Notes under the pieces: model-generated
Told to the model about the DNA's origin: nothing
The model's database searches: none
Seen by the model: the letters and a program-made list of their open reading frames with translations, nothing else
Shown: positions 1-9,433 of the stretch, piece by piece
How the letters are laid out: every line of letters begins with the position of its first letter
Position numbering within the stretch: the first letter of the stretch is position 1
Translations under genes and position numbers: made by a program
DNA from: an uncultured Methanobrevibacter sp.
GTDB taxonomy: Archaea; Methanobacteriota; Methanobacteria; Methanobacteriales; Methanobacteriaceae
Assembly: GCA_902785855.1 (NCBI GenBank)
Contig: CADAAJ010000023.1
Coordinates: forward strand, 1 to 33,403
Length of the DNA stretch: 33,403 bases
Direction: 5' to 3'

Positions 1-168
1 ATGACTAAATTTAAATATTATTATATTTATTTTTATCTATTTTTTAAAATTAACCTTAAATTTTTATTTTTTTGGATTCTAAACTTTATTTGTTATTTTT
101 ATAATTTTTTAGTTATTTTTAAGTATTATTTTTTGAATTTTTAAATATTTTTTTAAAAAATGCATACA

Positions 169-177
169 TTTATAATA
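169..177 (+). promoter_or_regulatory. Putative TATA box of the ehb operon
   Basis: The sequence TTTATAATA follows an A-rich stretch (155-160) that could serve as a BRE. It lies about 75 bases before the likely ehbA start at 249. It is the best archaeal TATA-like match in the AT-rich leader 1-248, which otherwise shows no gene. The surrounding base composition makes chance matches likely, so this is tentative. Confidence 0.3.
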
Positions 178-248
178 AATAATCATGATAAATATTAACA
201 TAATGTCAAATTTTGACTTATTTAATTAATCGAAATGGAGCTTGTTTA

Positions 249-563
249 ATGTTTTTAACTAGAATAATCTATGGAATTATTTATTTCTTAGACCTTATTT
301 ATGAAATCATTAAGGCAACTTTTGATGTTGCTTTTAATGCAATTATGAGGAGAAATATTGATCCTGTTGTTGTTGATATAGAAACTGTTTTACAAAGACC
401 TGTTTCACAAACAATATTAGCTAATAGTATTTCGTTAACTCCTGGTACTTTGTCTGTTGATTTAGATAGTGAAAATAACATTATAAAAGTAGCTGCTATT
501 TCTCCAAGAAAAAAAGAGGACATAATTCCTTTTGAACCATATATAAAGAAAATGTTTGAATAA
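249..563 (+). CDS. ehbA: Energy-converting hydrogenase B subunit A (MrpE/MnhE-like)
   Basis: Small membrane subunit at the head of the ehb operon, about 104 residues. It has a hydrophobic N-terminal segment (about residues 1-25) and a soluble tail containing NSISLTPGTLSVD, the typical signature of MrpE/MnhE antiporter subunits. In this complex it belongs to the ion-translocating membrane arm rather than to catalysis. The frame is open from a TTG at 213, but the ATG at 249 is preceded by GGAG at 237-240 with 8 bases of spacing, so 249 is preferred. It is followed by ehbB after a short gap. Assignment rests on the family signature plus position as first of seventeen ordered ehb genes. Confidence 0.85.
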   Translation: MFLTRIIYGIIYFLDLIYEIIKATFDVAFNAIMRRNIDPVVVDIETVLQRPVSQTILANSISLTPGTLSVDLDSENNIIKVAAISPRKKEDIIPFEPYIKKMFE

Positions 564-595
564 TATTTTCTTATTAATGAATCGAGTGATATAGT

Positions 596-862
596 ATGGA
601 TATTTTATTTGTTTCAAAATATATTGTGGTTATTGCATTAATTATAATGATGTTGGCCGCTTTAAGAGCAAGTGCTTATAAATCTTCATCAATGGGACTT
701 TTAGGAAGTTCTGTAGTTGTTGTTGCTTTTGCTGTAGCATTATTACTTGTTGGAGATTTATATAATCTTGAATTTTATAGGGATATATCATTAGCATTAA
801 TACTATTTGGATTTGTAGGCACTGTTGCTTTTGCTGTTGTTTTGGGAGGGGATGATAAATGA
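596..862 (+). CDS. ehbB: Energy-converting hydrogenase B subunit B (MrpF/MnhF-like)
   Basis: An 88-residue, almost wholly hydrophobic protein with three predicted membrane helices, resembling the MrpF/MnhF subunit of multisubunit Na+/H+ antiporters in size, topology and gene position. It should be a small integral subunit of the Ehb membrane arm. The ATG at 596 follows GAGTGAT at 584-590. Its TGA stop overlaps the ehbC ATG (ATGA at 859-862), which indicates translational coupling. Sequence alone would not name so short a protein; the conserved A-F-G antiporter order supports the call. Confidence 0.82.
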   Translation: MDILFVSKYIVVIALIIMMLAALRASAYKSSSMGLLGSSVVVVAFAVALLLVGDLYNLEFYRDISLALILFGFVGTVAFAVVLGGDDK

Positions 863-1278
863 TAGAATATATTCAATCAATCCTTCTTATAATATCGGCG
901 ATTTTAATAATTATATCTGCAATAGGTCTTATTAGCTTGCAGAATAATACAAAAAATGTTGTTTATGCAAGAATTCATATTGTTGGTGTTTTTGATATCG
1001 CATGTATCTTGGCGATGCTTGCAATAGGTCAATATTTACTGGCTGGAATTTATCTTGTTATTGCACCATTTACAGCACATGCAATAGCCAATGCTTATTG
1101 GAAAAAAGAAGATAAAGAAAACAATTTAAATTTAAAAACTGTTGAAAAGGTAGATGAAAACAATCCATTTATTCATCCTAGAGAAAAAATTGAAGTTTTA
1201 GAAACTAAAGATTCTGGGAAATTTAAAACAGATAGTAAGTTTTCAGTTGCCATGTTAGAAATCGATGAGGGGGAGTAA
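859..1278 (+). CDS. ehbC: Energy-converting hydrogenase B subunit C (MrpG/MnhG-like)
   Basis: A 139-residue membrane protein with three hydrophobic helices in the first ~90 residues. [14 protein letters not shown] matches the MrpG/MnhG pattern YARxHxxG. A hydrophilic, Lys/Glu-rich tail of about 45 residues follows the helices and is longer than the usual MrpG core, presumably facing the cytoplasm. It is part of the ion-translocating arm of Ehb. The start overlaps the ehbB stop by four bases, and ehbD begins one base after its stop. Confidence 0.83.
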   Translation: MIEYIQSILLIISAILIIISAIGLISLQNNTKNVVYARIHIVGVFDIACILAMLAIGQYLLAGIYLVIAPFTAHAIANAYWKKEDKENNLNLKTVEKVDENNPFIHPREKIEVLETKDSGKFKTDSKFSVAMLEIDEGE

Positions 1279-1279
1279 A

Positions 1280-1513
1280 ATGTTAGACTTTGTTTTAATG
1301 ATTATAATTGTTTTAAGTGCAATTCTTGCCCTTATTCAAAAAGACTTATTAAAAACAGCAATTTTAACCGGATTTTCTGGTGGTGCTCTTGCAGTACTTT
1401 TCCAGATATTGTTGGCACCGGATGTAGCTTTAACACAAGCTATTGTTGGAGCAGCAATTATTCCTATATTTATTGCATTGGCTGTTAAAAAAACTCAAAG
1501 GAGTGATAGCTAA
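1280..1513 (+). CDS. ehbD: Energy-converting hydrogenase B subunit D (MbhD-like, DUF4040)
   Basis: A 77-residue protein with three membrane helices. The motif [15 protein letters not shown] is characteristic of the DUF4040/MbhD/MrpB-N-terminal family, which carries charged residues along the antiporter ion path. An upstream in-frame ATG exists at 1265, but the purine-rich GAGGGGGAG directly before the ATG at 1280 makes 1280 the better start. The stop TAA shares its last base with the ehbE ATG at 1513, so the two are probably translationally coupled. Confidence 0.83.
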   Translation: MLDFVLMIIIVLSAILALIQKDLLKTAILTGFSGGALAVLFQILLAPDVALTQAIVGAAIIPIFIALAVKKTQRSDS

Positions 1514-1899
1514 TGGCACAAACTCAACTTGCAGTATTATTTACATCAACTGCATTGATAATTATCGGGTTATATTCAGCAATTTTCATAGACAATATCA
1601 TAAAAAAGATTATTGGTATTAGTTTTATTGAAGAAGGTGTGAATTTATTCATTGTTGCAATTGGTTACAAATCTGGCGGTATTGTACCTATTTTAATGCC
1701 TGGAATGGATGCTTCCTGGTTTAGTAGCAATTCTGCATACCCACTACCTTTCGGTTTAGTACTTACAAGTATTGTTATTGGTGCTAGTACACTGGCAGTA
1801 ATGCTTGCATTTGTTATGGTTTTATATAAACGATATGGTACTTTGTCTACTAAAGTAATGTTGGCAGATACATCAAAAAAGGAGGAATATGATGAATGA
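1513..1899 (+). CDS. ehbE: Energy-converting hydrogenase B subunit E (MrpC/NuoK-like)
   Basis: A 128-residue three-helix membrane protein. It resembles MrpC/MnhC and complex I NuoK, with conserved acidic residues in the second helix region ([12 protein letters not shown]) that in NuoK relatives take part in proton translocation. A loop of about 35 residues separates helices two and three. It precedes the large MrpD-like subunit, as in antiporter operons. The end overlaps the start of ehbF; the ribosome binding site GGAGG of ehbF (1881-1885) lies inside this gene. Confidence 0.85.
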   Translation: MAQTQLAVLFTSTALIIIGLYSAIFIDNIIKKIIGISFIEEGVNLFIVAIGYKSGGIVPILMPGMDASWFSSNSAYPLPFGLVLTSIVIGASTLAVMLAFVMVLYKRYGTLSTKVMLADTSKKEEYDE

Positions 1900-3346
1900 A
1901 TTAATTCCACTTATGGTTATTATCCCAATTATTGCAGCATTGCTTATTTCAGCATTTTCAAAATTCAATACTATTTCAAAAATATTAGCATTTGTTGTTG
2001 CAATTTGTCTTCCGGTTATTGCAATAGCTTCAAATTATGGTCTTCATTACTTTGGAGGTTATGAACCAATATTGGATAATGTAACTGGTATTACATATCA
2101 TCCAGCTATTGTATATTCATTTACATTCTTACAACAAATATTTATTGCAGCAACAGGACTTTTGGCTTTCCTTGTGATTTTCATTTATTTAGCAAAATAT
2201 AGGAAAGTTTCAGGTCCTTATTTATTCCTATTGTTTATGGGTACTGCTTCTGTTACTGCAATGCTTTTAACTGATGATATATTTCACTTGTTTGTATTCT
2301 TTGAAATATTAGCTCTTGCTCAGGTGGGTATTGTTGCAGCATCATCTATTGATTATAGTTATGAAATGGCTTTAAAATACATGATTTTAGGGTCAATTGG
2401 AAGTCCAATAATGCTTTTAGGAATTGGATTTTTGCTTGCTTTAACTGGTAGTGTAAATATAACTGATATTGTATATGCGGTTCATAATGGTTTAGTTGAC
2501 AGTAAATCTCCGGTATTTTTAATTTCACTCGGTTTAATATTCTTTGGTTGGTTATACGCATCTGGTTTACCACCTTTCCATACTATAAAATCCGGAATTT
2601 ATTCAAAAGCAGAACCTCATGGAGCAGCATTACTTCAATCATTTACAGTTATTTCAATGATTTCAATTGTTTTGATAATGTTTAGAATTTATTCTTCACT
2701 TCAAATTTTTGAAGTGTTAATTGTATTCTTTTCAATATTGGCTATGATATTGGGTGTTTCTCTTGCATTAACACAGACAGACTTCAGAAGAATGATTGGA
2801 TTTTTAGCAGTAGGTGAATTAGGTTTCATTGGTTTAGGTATTGGTCTTGGAACTCAGTTTTCAATAACTGCAGGTCTTTTCCAGGCTTTAAATGAAATTA
2901 TCATTACTGCATTATTATTCATTGGTTTTGGTGCAATTGTTAATGCAACAAATGAGGTCGATACAAGAAAACTCGGTGGACTTTTATTTTACCATCCTAA
3001 AGTAGCATTAATGCTTTTAATAGGAGGTCTTGCAATGGCAGGTGTTCCTCCATTAAGCGGTTTCCAGTCAAAATTAATGCTTGTTCAAGCTTCTCTAAAT
3101 TGTGGATATCCGGAAATATCTATTTTGGCTATCATGGTAAGTATAGCTACTTTTGTAGTTTTTGTAAAAACATATTATTCAATATTTTTAAAACCAAAAC
3201 CAAAGGATTTGGATGTTGAAAATAAACAGGTGCCAAAAACAATGATTTTTGCAATGGCGATATTATTAATCATTGTTGTTTTATTCGGTGTATATCCGGA
3301 TGTTGTAACAAATGGTATTTCTAACTTTGTTGGAGGGATATTATGA
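1892..3346 (+). CDS. ehbF: Energy-converting hydrogenase B subunit F (MrpD/NuoN-like antiporter subunit)
   Basis: A large polytopic membrane protein (about 484 residues, some 14 helices) of the MrpD/NuoL-M-N family. It is the main ion-pumping channel of the complex. Landmarks are a membrane Glu near residue 139 ([11 protein letters not shown]), the broken-helix region with [11 protein letters not shown] containing the conserved Lys, and a C-terminal [11 protein letters not shown] motif with a second Lys. Two adjacent ATGs (1889, 1892) follow GGAGG at 1881-1885; 1892 has the better spacing. The stop overlaps the ehbG start (ATGA at 3343-3346). This subunit probably moves H+ or Na+ in exchange for energy used to reduce ferredoxin. 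Confidence 0.93.
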   Translation: MNELIPLMVIIPIIAALLISAFSKFNTISKILAFVVAICLPVIAIASNYGLHYFGGYEPILDNVTGITYHPAIVYSFTFLQQIFIAATGLLAFLVIFIYLAKYRKVSGPYLFLLFMGTASVTAMLLTDDIFHLFVFFEILALAQVGIVAASSIDYSYEMALKYMILGSIGSPIMLLGIGFLLALTGSVNITDIVYAVHNGLVDSKSPVFLISLGLIFFGWLYASGLPPFHTIKSGIYSKAEPHGAALLQSFTVISMISIVLIMFRIYSSLQIFEVLIVFFSILAMILGVSLALTQTDFRRMIGFLAVGELGFIGLGIGLGTQFSITAGLFQALNEIIITALLFIGFGAIVNATNEVDTRKLGGLLFYHPKVALMLLIGGLAMAGVPPLSGFQSKLMLVQASLNCGYPEISILAIMVSIATFVVFVKTYYSIFLKPKPKDLDVENKQVPKTMIFAMAILLIIVVLFGVYPDVVTNGISNFVGGIL

Positions 3347-3678
3347 AACTTTATGATCAGATTTTTAATGTTGTAAAACAGTTTAAAAAACTATTTTCTC
3401 CAGGACCGGTTACTAATGCTGATGTTTCTGGAAGTATTACAGCAGAAATTTTTATAATTGTTTCATTAGTATTGTCAACTATTTTGTTAAGACATGTTAA
3501 TGTATTGCTTGCTGCATTAGTGGCTTTAATTGTAGCTATTGTTTTAATTTCTAATATTCCACTTATTCCTAAGTTTAAATTGGAGCAGGAGGATTCATTG
3601 GAAAAAATGATATTTTATGCAATTGTAACTCTTTCAATTATTATAGTATTTTTATACTGGGGTGGTAATCTTGTCTAA
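3343..3678 (+). CDS. ehbG: Energy-converting hydrogenase B subunit G
   Basis: A 111-residue membrane protein with a hydrophilic N-terminal stretch of about 35 residues followed by three hydrophobic helices. I see no diagnostic motif linking it to a named Mrp subunit; the assignment comes from its place between ehbF and the MbhE-like ehbH. Its start overlaps the ehbF stop (ATGA), and its last eight bases overlap ehbH if that gene begins at the TTG at 3671. It is likely a small membrane-arm subunit. Confidence 0.75.
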   Translation: MKLYDQIFNVVKQFKKLFSPGPVTNADVSGSITAEIFIIVSLVLSTILLRHVNVLLAALVALIVAIVLISNIPLIPKFKLEQEDSLEKMIFYAIVTLSIIIVFLYWGGNLV

Positions 3679-3949
3679 AAACACAATTCGTAATTTGATT
3701 GCAGCAGTATTGACAGGTATTTTTTCAGTTACCTTAATCGATGCTGTATTTCATTTAAGTAAAGTTATCAGTCCTGGGGTAAGTAATATTTATAATGTTT
3801 TAGGAACTAAAATTGCTCCAAATCTTGTAACTGTTGTTATATTTGATTTTAGAGCATATGATACTTTAGGCGAGTCAATTATATTGTTAACTGCAGGATT
3901 AGTTGTATTGCTTATCTTTGGTAAAGGATTATTGGGGGATAAACAATGA
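3671..3949 (+). CDS. ehbH: Energy-converting hydrogenase B subunit H (MbhE/MrpA-C-terminal-like)
   Basis: About 92 residues with two to three hydrophobic segments. The motif VTVVIFDFRAYDTLGESIIL is the hallmark of MbhE and of the C-terminal part of MrpA, which contributes to the ion path of the membrane arm. The frame is open from a GTG at 3662, but GGTGGT (3661-3666) placed just before a TTG at 3671 looks like the ribosome binding site, giving a TTG start. Its stop overlaps the ehbI ATG (3946-3949). Start choice is the main uncertainty. Confidence 0.82.
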   Translation: MSKNTIRNLIAAVLTGIFSVTLIDAVFHLSKVISPGVSNIYNVLGTKIAPNLVTVVIFDFRAYDTLGESIILLTAGLVVLLIFGKGLLGDKQ

Positions 3950-4422
3950 GTGAGAATAGTATGATTTTAAAAATTATTGCATTTCCTATTTCAATTATAT
4001 TGATCTGTTCAGGAATAATGACTATTCTTGGAGGCCATATCACTCCTGGTGGAGGTTTTCAGGGTGGTGCGATGATAGCTAGTGGAATTATATTTTCTAT
4101 TCTTATTTATGGTTTAGGTAATTCTCCATTGGAATTGTCTCATACATATATTGAAGTTTTGGAATCAGTTGGTGCTTTAGGTTTTATTATCTTTGGACTG
4201 ATTGGTTTGGGACTTGGCGGATTTTTCCTATATAATTTCGGGACTGATTTGTTGAATGTTGTTCCTCAAAATATTCAAACAATATTCCATTATCCTGATG
4301 TTACTAATGCAGGAATTATTCCTTATCTCAATATATTTGTAGGATTAAAAGTATTTGTTGGATTATCCTCAATTGTAATAGCATTTGCAGGATTTAAAAA
4401 ATTTACAGAGGAGAGTGAATGA
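3946..4422 (+). CDS. ehbI: Energy-converting hydrogenase B subunit I (MrpB/MnhB-like)
   Basis: A 158-residue polytopic membrane protein. The motif GGHITPGGGFQGG near residues 28-40 is the signature of MrpB/MnhB and MbhF. It belongs to the antiporter-like membrane arm next to the MbhE-like EhbH, the same order as in the Pyrococcus mbh cluster. Both ends overlap neighbours by a few bases, consistent with a tightly coupled operon. Confidence 0.87.
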   Translation: MSENSMILKIIAFPISIILICSGIMTILGGHITPGGGFQGGAMIASGIIFSILIYGLGNSPLELSHTYIEVLESVGALGFIIFGLIGLGLGGFFLYNFGTDLLNVVPQNIQTIFHYPDVTNAGIIPYLNIFVGLKVFVGLSSIVIAFAGFKKFTEESE

Positions 4423-4670
4423 TGTTAAGTTTAGGACCAATAATTTTTGGATTAATATTAGGTTTAATTATAGGTTCACAAATTAAACTTAATGTTGGGG
4501 ATAGTGAGTTTACTTTAGCTTCATTTGTAGTTATATTTATTGCTGGAATTATTATAGCATGGTTATCTGGTAATTTTCCATATTATGATGATGTAACAGT
4601 TTCAACTGCATTTTTATCTCCTCTGATTGGAATTTTTGTAGGCAAAATTTTATTTGCAAGGAGTAAATAG
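4419..4670 (+). CDS. ehbJ: Energy-converting hydrogenase B subunit J
   Basis: An 83-residue protein made of three hydrophobic segments, the last of the run of small membrane subunits before the iron-sulfur genes. No recognisable motif is present; the name comes from its position in the conserved ehbA-Q order. Two ATGs lie at 4419 and 4422 behind GAGGAGAGTGA, and either could be used. It ends 12 bases before the polyferredoxin gene. Confidence 0.72.
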   Translation: MMLSLGPIIFGLILGLIIGSQIKLNVGDSEFTLASFVVIFIAGIIIAWLSGNFPYYDDVTVSTAFLSPLIGIFVGKILFARSK

Positions 4671-4682
4671 GGAGTTTTTATA

Positions 4683-6086
4683 ATGTTTTTATCGACTAAT
4701 ACATGTGATGGAAAAAGAGAATGTATAAAACAATGTCCTACAAAAGCTATTAATTTCATTAATGGAAAAGCTTTAAGTTGTCTTGTTTGTGGAATATGTT
4801 ATAGAAACTGTCCAAATGGTGCAATATTTATTAATAGTTACGGTGGATATGTTGTGGACAGAGCTAAATGTAACGGCTGTGGAATGTGTATGTACAACTG
4901 TCCTATTGACAATATTACTATTGAAGATGGTATTGTATATGGTATTTGTTCCCGTTGTGGAGTATGCAGTGAAGTTTGTGATAATCGTGTTGATGGATAT
5001 GGTCTTGAAAGAGATAAACAGCTTAAATTGGTTAAATCACTACAGGTTTTAACTCCTATTCTTGAAGATATTCCATGTAAACAGGAAGGAATAAAAGAGG
5101 TTTCAAGAAATTATTTCGGGACTGACTTTAGTAAATGTGTACTTTGTGGAAGATGTGGGGAGTATTGTCCGACCAAAGCTATTCATGTTAATATTGATTG
5201 GGATAATGGTATTTGTAATGGGTGCAGATTATGTGAAGATGTCTGTCCAAATAATTCAATGAATAAATATCAGGCTGTTGATAAAAATTCATGTACACTT
5301 TGCCTGAATTGTCTTAAGGCTTGTCCTAAAAATGCAATTTCTGTTGAGGACTTTAAAATTAATATTAACAAATTAAATCAAAAACCAACTGGAAGTATTA
5401 TTTCATGTTTAAACTGTGGATTATGCTCAGACTTATGTAAAAATGAGTCTCTTAAAAATGTTGACCATAAATTAAGGTATGATCCAACAATGGATATAGA
5501 AAATACAAATCATGATGAATCTATTAATTCATGTCCAGTAAACACATTAGCTATTGACTCTGAAATGTTTATCTATGATGAGTATAGTGATGAAGAATTG
5601 CCTACATTATCTGGATTTTGTGTTTCCTGTGGTAAATGTGTTTCTGTTTGTGATGAAGTTCATGCCCGTCAGTTCATGACACATACATGGGATGGTAGTG
5701 TTTCAAGTGATTGTATTTCTTGTGGTATATGTGTTGAAGTATGTCAGGAAGATGCAATTACTCTTCAGAGAGGCACAATATCTGTTGATTTGGATAGATG
5801 TATCTTATGTGAAAATTGTGCAATTCACTGTCCAGTTGATGCAATTGTAAAATCAACTATGTATAAAAATGAAATTGACGGAGGATTCAATTTCATTGAA
5901 CAGGAATTGTGTATGCATTGCGGATTATGTTATAAGATATGTCCGTATGATGCAATAGATAAAGTTAATAATCAATTTGTTGTAAATGAAGAAAATTGTA
6001 AATATTGTGGAGCATGTAAGAATGCATGTCCTGCAAATGCATTTTTATTTGAAAGAAAATTTAAAGATTCAATAGAGGGTATTTAA
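4683..6086 (+). CDS. ehbK: Energy-converting hydrogenase B polyferredoxin subunit K
   Basis: A 467-residue soluble polyferredoxin. I count twelve full CxxCxxCxxxC motifs spread along the chain, plus a degenerate first one (Cys 8, 14 and 18 only) and an isolated CPV near the middle. Each full motif would bind or help bind a [4Fe-4S] cluster, making an electron wire between the hydrogenase module and external ferredoxin-dependent enzymes. The spacing between motifs widens in the middle (around residues 225-310), where two clusters sit apart. The ribosome binding site GGGAG lies at 4670-4674, and the stop is directly followed by the ehbL ATG at 6087. An ORF in another frame at 4783-5052 is a shadow of the Cys repeats. 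Confidence 0.93.
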   Translation: MFLSTNTCDGKRECIKQCPTKAINFINGKALSCLVCGICYRNCPNGAIFINSYGGYVVDRAKCNGCGMCMYNCPIDNITIEDGIVYGICSRCGVCSEVCDNRVDGYGLERDKQLKLVKSLQVLTPILEDIPCKQEGIKEVSRNYFGTDFSKCVLCGRCGEYCPTKAIHVNIDWDNGICNGCRLCEDVCPNNSMNKYQAVDKNSCTLCLNCLKACPKNAISVEDFKININKLNQKPTGSIISCLNCGLCSDLCKNESLKNVDHKLRYDPTMDIENTNHDESINSCPVNTLAIDSEMFIYDEYSDEELPTLSGFCVSCGKCVSVCDEVHARQFMTHTWDGSVSSDCISCGICVEVCQEDAITLQRGTISVDLDRCILCENCAIHCPVDAIVKSTMYKNEIDGGFNFIEQELCMHCGLCYKICPYDAIDKVNNQFVVNEENCKYCGACKNACPANAFLFERKFKDSIEGI

Positions 6087-6578
6087 ATGAGCAGTATACT
6101 TAGAATAGCTTTAGAAGGAGCTTTTACTAACTTTAAAAGAATCTTTTTTGCAAGTGATAGGGTTACAGACATGGAGTTGAGAAAACAGATTTCAACCTTA
6201 TCTGTTGAAGTTGATGAAAGAGTTGACGAAACAGTTTGTATTGGTTGTGCAGGTTGTGCTAATGTTTGCCCTACAGGTGCAATTGAGATGAAAAAATTAA
6301 CACATTCTGTCAGATTAACTGATGATTGGGTAAAAAATGAAGTACCTGAAATTAATCTAGAAAAATGTGTTGTATGTTATTATTGTCATGATTTTTGCCC
6401 AATATTTTCACTTTATGGTCAAAAAGGTGCTGTTCACCCAAGTTGTGTTGGTGACCAAGAGGTGGACGTTGATAAATATCTCACACAACCATTTAAAATT
6501 TCTGAAGATAAACTTAAAGTTATATCTCAATACTTATCAGATAAAACTGTACTCAGAAATAAAGAGGAGGGTGATTAG
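6087..6578 (+). CDS. ehbL: Energy-converting hydrogenase B ferredoxin subunit L
   Basis: A 163-residue protein with two [4Fe-4S] motifs, CIGCAGCANVCPTG and CVVCYYCHDFCP, separated by about 40 residues. It resembles the 2x[4Fe-4S] subunit (NuoI-like) of Ech-type hydrogenases and would carry electrons between the proximal cluster in EhbM and the polyferredoxin EhbK. It starts immediately after the ehbK stop and ends immediately before the ehbM ATG. Confidence 0.9.
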   Translation: MSSILRIALEGAFTNFKRIFFASDRVTDMELRKQISTLSVEVDERVDETVCIGCAGCANVCPTGAIEMKKLTHSVRLTDDWVKNEVPEINLEKCVVCYYCHDFCPIFSLYGQKGAVHPSCVGDQEVDVDKYLTQPFKISEDKLKVISQYLSDKTVLRNKEEGD

Positions 6579-7025
6579 ATGGGAATTAAATCATTTTCAA
6601 GGGCAAGAGCAATACATGTCATGTTAGTTTACACTGGCGGTTGTAATGGTTGTGATATTGAAATTGTTAATTCAATTTTATCACCTAGATTTGATGCAGA
6701 ACAGTATAAAGTATTCTTAACTTGGAATCCACGTGAAGCAGATGTTTTAGTTGTTACTGGTCCTGTCACACATTTGAATAGAAAACCACTTGAAAAAATT
6801 TATGATGCTATACCTAATCCTAAATTGGTTGTAGCTGCAGGAAGCTGTGCTTTAATGGGTGGTGTTTATAAAAATTGTTTTGCAGATATTCCGTCTGAGG
6901 AAATTGAAGGACCTGTTGAAAATATTATACCTGTTGATGCTAAAGTTCCTGGTTGCGCTGTAAGGCCTCAGGATGTTTTAGCTGGAGTTGTATCACTTTT
7001 ACCTACATTATTGGATGCGGATTAG
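6579..7025 (+). CDS. ehbM: Energy-converting [NiFe] hydrogenase B small subunit M
   Basis: A 148-residue NuoB/small-subunit homologue. The cluster ligands are visible: Cys22 and Cys25 in [11 protein letters not shown], Cys90 in [10 protein letters not shown], and Cys126 in [14 protein letters not shown]. These would hold the proximal [4Fe-4S] cluster that passes electrons between the NiFe site in EhbN and the ferredoxin subunits. Length is normal for this short subunit type. GAGGAGGGTGAT just upstream is a strong ribosome binding site. Confidence 0.95.
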   Translation: MGIKSFSRARAIHVMLVYTGGCNGCDIEIVNSILSPRFDAEQYKVFLTWNPREADVLVVTGPVTHLNRKPLEKIYDAIPNPKLVVAAGSCALMGGVYKNCFADIPSEEIEGPVENIIPVDAKVPGCAVRPQDVLAGVVSLLPTLLDAD

Positions 7026-7038
7026 AGAGGGGAATTAA

Positions 7039-8166
7039 ATGGATGAAAAAGTACCAAGAAGCAAAATTATTGAAACAGAAATTCCAATGGGTACAGTTCA
7101 CCCTGCTGCATTGGAACCATATAGAGTAAGACTTTTTGTTGAAGATGAGATTGTTCAAGAAGCTGAAATAACTATTGGTGTTAATCATAGGGGAATAGAA
7201 AGAATTATGGAAGGACTTCCGGTTGAAAAAGCAAATGCATTAACTGAAAAAATTTGTGGAATTTGTTCAAATGCACATATATGGAACTCATGCAGAACAG
7301 CTGAAATTGGATGGGATATTGAAATTCCTGAGAGAGCTGTTTATATTCGAGTAATTATGGGCGAACTTGAGCGTTTACATTCACACTTCTTGTATTTAGC
7401 TCACGGTTGTGAAGTACTTGCTCATGAAACTTTTTCAATGAGAATCTTTTATATGAGAGAAATTGTAATGGAATTACTTGCAATGATAGGAGGAAACAGA
7501 GTACAATATGGATGTTCTGTTCTTGGAGGAGTAAGGCCAAGATGTGATTTGGATGATAAAAGAATTCAAAGAATTAAAGATGATTTGGACAAACTTGAAG
7601 AAGAACTAACAAATTTCGCAGAAAGATTTACTGCAGATTCCATATTATTATCAAGGGTTACTGGTATTGGAGTTATTCCTCAAAAACAAGCTTTAAAATT
7701 AGCAGTTACCGGACCTACATTAAGAGCAACAGGTGTTGCAAGAGATTTAAGAACAACTATGTTTGAATATGATAATTTTGATTTTAATGTAATTACTCAA
7801 CCTGATGGGGATGTTAAATCAAATCTATTGATGAGGGCATTGGAATCATTTGAATCAATTAAAATTATCCGCCAAGCTATTGCAAATATTCCTGAAGGGA
7901 AAGTTGTCAATAAAGCATGGGATATGTTTGATACTGATATTGTTGAAAGTTATATTGAAGTTCCAAGAGGAACACTATATCATTCTTATGCTCTTGAATC
8001 TGGTAGGGTAAGGCATTCTGTTATTAGAACTCCGTCTATGTCAAATATTGGGGCAATGCAATATGCATGTATTGGTGATCAAATTACTGATGCTCAATTA
8101 TGTATTGTTCAATGTGATCCGTGTTTTACATGCTCAGACAGAGCAATTGAAATTATTAGGAGGTAA
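7039..8166 (+). CDS. ehbN: Energy-converting [NiFe] hydrogenase B large subunit N
   Basis: The 375-residue catalytic subunit, homologous to NuoD and Ech-type large subunits. It carries both NiFe-binding CxxC motifs: Cys73/Cys76 in [11 protein letters not shown] and Cys362/Cys365 in [11 protein letters not shown] near the C-terminus. The chain ends ten residues after the last Cys, so there is little or no C-terminal extension to be processed. It should heterolytically cleave H2, with electrons leaving through EhbM. GAGAGGGG precedes the ATG by a few bases. It is followed by ehbO after three bases. Confidence 0.95.
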   Translation: MDEKVPRSKIIETEIPMGTVHPAALEPYRVRLFVEDEIVQEAEITIGVNHRGIERIMEGLPVEKANALTEKICGICSNAHIWNSCRTAEIGWDIEIPERAVYIRVIMGELERLHSHFLYLAHGCEVLAHETFSMRIFYMREIVMELLAMIGGNRVQYGCSVLGGVRPRCDLDDKRIQRIKDDLDKLEEELTNFAERFTADSILLSRVTGIGVIPQKQALKLAVTGPTLRATGVARDLRTTMFEYDNFDFNVITQPDGDVKSNLLMRALESFESIKIIRQAIANIPEGKVVNKAWDMFDTDIVESYIEVPRGTLYHSYALESGRVRHSVIRTPSMSNIGAMQYACIGDQITDAQLCIVQCDPCFTCSDRAIEIIRR

Positions 8167-8169
8167 ATT

Positions 8170-9159
8170 ATGAGTATTATTTATTCAATTTTAACTGTTA
8201 TTATTACTGTATTGATTTGTTTTATAATATCTACATTACTTCCAGGTATTGAAAGGAAATACGTTCATGCAAGAATTCAGCAAAGAATTGGACCTCCAGT
8301 CACTACTCCTGGAATAATGGCTCCACTTAAATTCATGTTTAAGGAAAATGTGGAAGTTTCATCTCCTGTTCCGAGTTTGTATAAAGTATTGCCAATAATA
8401 TGTTTTATTGTTGTTACTTGTATTTTAGTTGCTTTAACACCTCAGGCTTATAAAATTCCTGCTCTTGCGAGTTTAGTGGCTATTGTTGGATTTTTAAAAG
8501 TAGAAGAAATTTGTTATGTATTGATGGGTGCTTTGTCAAAATCTGTAATGTCTGTTAAAATGCCATTCCCTGATCTTGTAAAAGGAGCAGAACACATTAA
8601 TGCAACAAGGTCTTTTATAGAAGATATAAGTGCAAGAAGATCTCTTAGAATGATTACTTATGGTTCATTTCCATTATATTTATCATTATTTGCACCTGTA
8701 ACTGCGGCCAGAAGTATATTTTTATCTGATATTGTTACATATCAGCAAACTCATGGTCCGTTCTTATTTACTGTTGCAGGAGGACTTGCAGCTATTGTAT
8801 TTTTCATAGGATACATGATTATATTAAATGAATATCCATTTTCAATAATTAAAGCTAAAAGTGATGTTATTGAAGGGCCATATATGGAATATGCTTCTAA
8901 ATATCGTGCTATTGTTTATATAACTAGAGGATTTTTCATGTTTGTACTAGGTGCAATATTCTCAGTATTATTTATAGGAATTCCACCAAATATATTTTCA
9001 TGGGGAATTTTACTTAATATTGGAGTGGCTTTAATATTTGTATTCATGATGGGAATATTTTCAGCATTTACACCTGTTTTTACAAACAGACAATTATTGC
9101 CAACAATTTTAAGTTCAACATTGTTAGGTATATTAGCTGTAATACTTGGATTATTGTGA
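8170..9159 (+). CDS. ehbO: Energy-converting hydrogenase B subunit O (NuoH-like)
   Basis: A 329-residue polytopic membrane protein of the NuoH/HyfC/EchB family, with about eight to nine helices. The first cytoplasmic loop holds [18 protein letters not shown], the typical E-R-K...A-R-x-Q-x-R-x-G-P motif that docks the hydrogenase module onto the membrane arm and links electron transfer to ion movement. The ribosome binding site AGGAGG at 8159-8164 overlaps the end of ehbN. Confidence 0.94.
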   Translation: MSIIYSILTVIITVLICFIISTLLPGIERKYVHARIQQRIGPPVTTPGIMAPLKFMFKENVEVSSPVPSLYKVLPIICFIVVTCILVALTPQAYKIPALASLVAIVGFLKVEEICYVLMGALSKSVMSVKMPFPDLVKGAEHINATRSFIEDISARRSLRMITYGSFPLYLSLFAPVTAARSIFLSDIVTYQQTHGPFLFTVAGGLAAIVFFIGYMIILNEYPFSIIKAKSDVIEGPYMEYASKYRAIVYITRGFFMFVLGAIFSVLFIGIPPNIFSWGILLNIGVALIFVFMMGIFSAFTPVFTNRQLLPTILSSTLLGILAVILGLL

Positions 9160-9169
9160 GGTGATTATT

Positions 9170-9433
9170 TTGAAATTTGTTATGAGACCGTATCATATGG
9201 TAAGTCTTGGAGGATACATTGTTGAATGGGATTTTCCTTACAGAAATCTTATAGTTGTTAATAAAACCTCCGAACCTATTAAGGTTGAAATCCCGGTTTT
9301 TCATGAAGAATGGATTCAAGAACACAGAAATTTAGGTCTTGAAGTTATTCCGGTAAGCAAAAATGATAATTTTTTAAGTATGTGGAAAAGAGCTCATGCT
9401 CAATTAGATAAAATAAGGCCAAAAAATGAGTGA
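9170..9433 (+). CDS. ehbP: Energy-converting hydrogenase B subunit P
   Basis: An 87-residue soluble protein of unknown biochemical role, present in Ehb operons of Methanobacteriales. There is no cofactor motif. The frame is open from 9146, but GAGGTGAT at 9158-9165 sits five bases after GGTGA from a TTG at 9170, the same spacing used before ATG starts elsewhere in this window, so a TTG start is chosen. The resulting N-terminus is (M)[14 protein letters not shown]. Its stop overlaps the ehbQ ATG by eight bases. Confidence 0.82.
   Translation: MKFVMRPYHMVSLGGYIVEWDFPYRNLIVVNKTSEPIKVEIPVFHEEWIQEHRNLGLEVIPVSKNDNFLSMWKRAHAQLDKIRPKNE

Noticed and set aside
1-144. Open frame from ATG at position 1
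   Set aside because: Phe/Tyr/Ile-only translation of AT-rich DNA with no ribosome binding site; low-complexity artefact.
4783-5052. ORF overlapping ehbK in another frame
   Set aside because: Shadow of the repeated Cys motifs; the ehbK frame carries clear function.
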